From Pristionchus mayeri (taxonomy: Eukaryota > Nematoda > Chromadorea > Rhabditida > Neodiplogasteridae): a stretch of 64,000 nt of DNA. The translations under genes were made by a program, and so were the position numbers. Shown one piece after another: positions 62,829 through 64,000 of this stretch (within the stretch, counting starts at the first letter, position 1; the number at the start of each line of letters is the position of its first letter). The stretch spans positions 930,001-994,000 of the forward strand of contig BTRK01000005.1 of the NCBI GenBank assembly GCA_036245805.1, written 5' to 3'. Below the pieces are notes generated by a model that was given only the letters and a program-made list of their open reading frames with translations, had not been told where the DNA came from and ran no database searches.

Positions 62829-63343
62829 GGTTTTTTGCCTACAAATAACTATAAGAAAAATGTAGCCTACAAAAAAGTATCGAAATTTGTAGGAAGACCC
62901 CCCTTCCTACAAAAAGGGATACCATTTTGTAGACACTATCGGTCAGACATGGTGTCTACAAAATGGTATCCCTTTTTGTAGGAAGGGGGGTCTTCCTACA
63001 AATTTCGATACTTTTTTGTAGGCTACATTTTTCATATAGTTATTTGTAGGATCATCCCCAATCCCCCCTCACCCTACAAGTTTGTGCCTTCTTTTGTAGC
63101 CTACAATTATGTTGTACTAATTTGTAGTTTCTCTTCGTTTTGTTGTGCTTCCGACAAATACAGTGCAGATAAAGTAGCCGACTTTATTCAATATACAATT
63201 TGTAGCAACAGGGCGGATCCGGTCGAGGCCTACAAAATCAGTAGTCATTTTGTAGTGATGCGAAGAGCCTACAAATTGGCCAAAAAACACCCTTTTTTAA
63301 GCCCTCGTGCTGGTTTTGGCAGAGGGTAACATCTACCCCTCAT
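62829..63343 (+). mobile_element. TTTGTAG-word element, copy 2
   Basis: A non-coding block of about 515 bp with the same recurring TTTGTAG/CTACAAA word as the block at 8824-9355. Its right end (63262-63343), ending GGGTAACATCTACCCCTCAT, is nearly identical in reverse to the left end of copy 1. The interior differs in sequence but keeps the same architecture: a long hairpin (62838-63050) plus scattered words. The outer left boundary is uncertain. Confidence 0.7.
62838..63050. repeat. 99-bp near-perfect hairpin within TTTGTAG element 2
   Basis: Arms 62838-62936 and 62952-63050 are reverse complements with about one mismatch around a 15-bp loop, the same loop length as the hairpin at 9150-9284. 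Confidence 0.9.
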
Positions 63344-63512
63344 ATGTCCATTTATGATTGATATATATATATATTATTGTTCTGCTCTCGTACTGTCGAT
63401 GTACTGCTCGACCATTTTCGCCACGGTATTTTGTTGGAATAATGCCAGTAACATTCGCTACGAGGGCACTAGGTCTGATGATCACCGTCGGATGATAACC
63501 TGCCGGATTATA

Positions 63513-63675
63513 CTGTGAGAATAGGAAGCGTAGTCCGTGGTGTGGTGGCGACATTTAGTCCATTTGATTCTAAATATACGCGGAATGCGGACGAAAAAAA
63601 CGTTCCGCGTATATTTAGAGTCAAATGTACAAAATCTCGCCATCACACCACGGACTATGCTTTCTGTTCTCACAG
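63513..63675. mobile_element. 163-bp foldback MITE with TA target duplication
   Basis: The arms (about 75 bp each) begin CTGTGAGAA and end TTCTCACAG, with several mismatches, and meet at a short A-rich centre (GACGAAAAAAACG). TA flanks both sides (63511-63512, 63676-63677). Consistent with a Tc1/mariner-type MITE. Overlapping frames on both strands (63482-63868) are by-products of the inverted repeat. Confidence 0.75.
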
Positions 63676-63677
63676 TA

Positions 63678-64000
63678 ACCAAAAAATGGTACCGTTCCCC
63701 ACAGTTGTTTCCCTTATTGTAAAAAATGCTACAGTGAAAGTTCTGCAGAATGGTCGACTTTTTGGTTATCATACAGAAGGTGATCCGACAGTGATCCGAG
63801 AGACGCACGCGAGAGAGTGTACTAATGGGAGAGCTCATCTCTCGATATCCCAGTCGAAGGAGACCTAGGGAACTTCAGGTTTCTTCAGATCTGGTCGGCT
63901 AGATACCAGATAGAACATAAGAAAGTTACGCATGATTTATGCACGATGCACTATTTTTGAGGAGATGCAGGACCCCAAGAAAAAAGTATCTCCTGGTGAA
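63678..64000. other. Unassigned right end of window
   Basis: No gene or repeat is recognised to the window edge. Confidence 0.4.

Noticed and set aside
63262..63343. Helitron 3' end at the shared terminus of the TTTGTAG elements
   Set aside because: A small GAGGG/CCCTC hairpin lies at the end, but there is no CTRR terminus after it, no matching TC start and no A|T insertion context that I can confirm.
8824..63343. Giant inverted-repeat transposon bounded by the two TTTGTAG elements
   Set aside because: Only about 82 bp are shared in inverse orientation, and the elements are complete units of a dispersed family. Nothing between them suggests a single mobile unit.

Overview
The window is eukaryotic and most likely from a nematode. 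The evidence is a multi-exon gene on the minus strand (about 1.05-8.2 kb) for a cellular RNA-directed RNA polymerase (RdRP) of the QDE-1/EGO-1/RRF type. It has very short exons (mostly 50-200 bp), many introns of only 41-55 bp, and T-rich acceptors such as TTTCAG and TTGCAG. The density of tiny exons recalls diplogastrid nematodes (for example Pristionchus), but the species is inference. No bacterial, archaeal or phage genes are present.

Layout. 1-600: pyrimidine-rich sequence with a TATA box and AATAAA, possibly an LTR remnant. 619-806: a foldback transposon with an exact 8-bp direct repeat at its ends. 1052-8181: the RdRP gene, interrupted by a 500-N assembly gap (2186-2685) beside a 400-bp purine-only tract; the exons carrying the catalytic aspartates are not visible. 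Several introns carry inverted-repeat (MITE-like) insertions. 8350-8405: two abutting perfect hairpins. 8824-9355: a non-coding element packed with the word TTTGTAG/CTACAAA and containing a 60-bp-stem hairpin. 9.6-13 kb: short minus-strand exons in several diverged copies, coding acidic (EDSEEE) and basic (RRRKRK) patches, family not recognised.

14.39-57.99 kb (about 68% of the window): one uninterrupted satellite array of roughly 260 monomers of about 157 or 170 bp. There are three monomer subtypes, two linked sequence haplotypes and several levels of higher-order repeat, including a near-exact 2,824-bp tandem duplication at 40.3-45.9 kb. There is no gene inside.

58.0-60.65 kb: a different repeat region with a 229-bp tandem repeat flanked by diverged relatives. 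60.65-64 kb: AT-rich sequence with two weak gene candidates (61439-61717 minus, 62281-62417 plus), a TTAA-flanked MITE (61960-62256), a second TTTGTAG element in the opposite orientation (about 62829-63343) and a TA-flanked MITE (63513-63675).

The only gene with an assignable function is the RdRP, which in nematodes makes secondary small RNAs. The many foldback elements in and near it could form dsRNA if transcribed, but no functional link is shown by the sequence. Exon boundaries were assigned by reading splice sites and phases by eye. Nearly all close in frame; the exceptions are stated.
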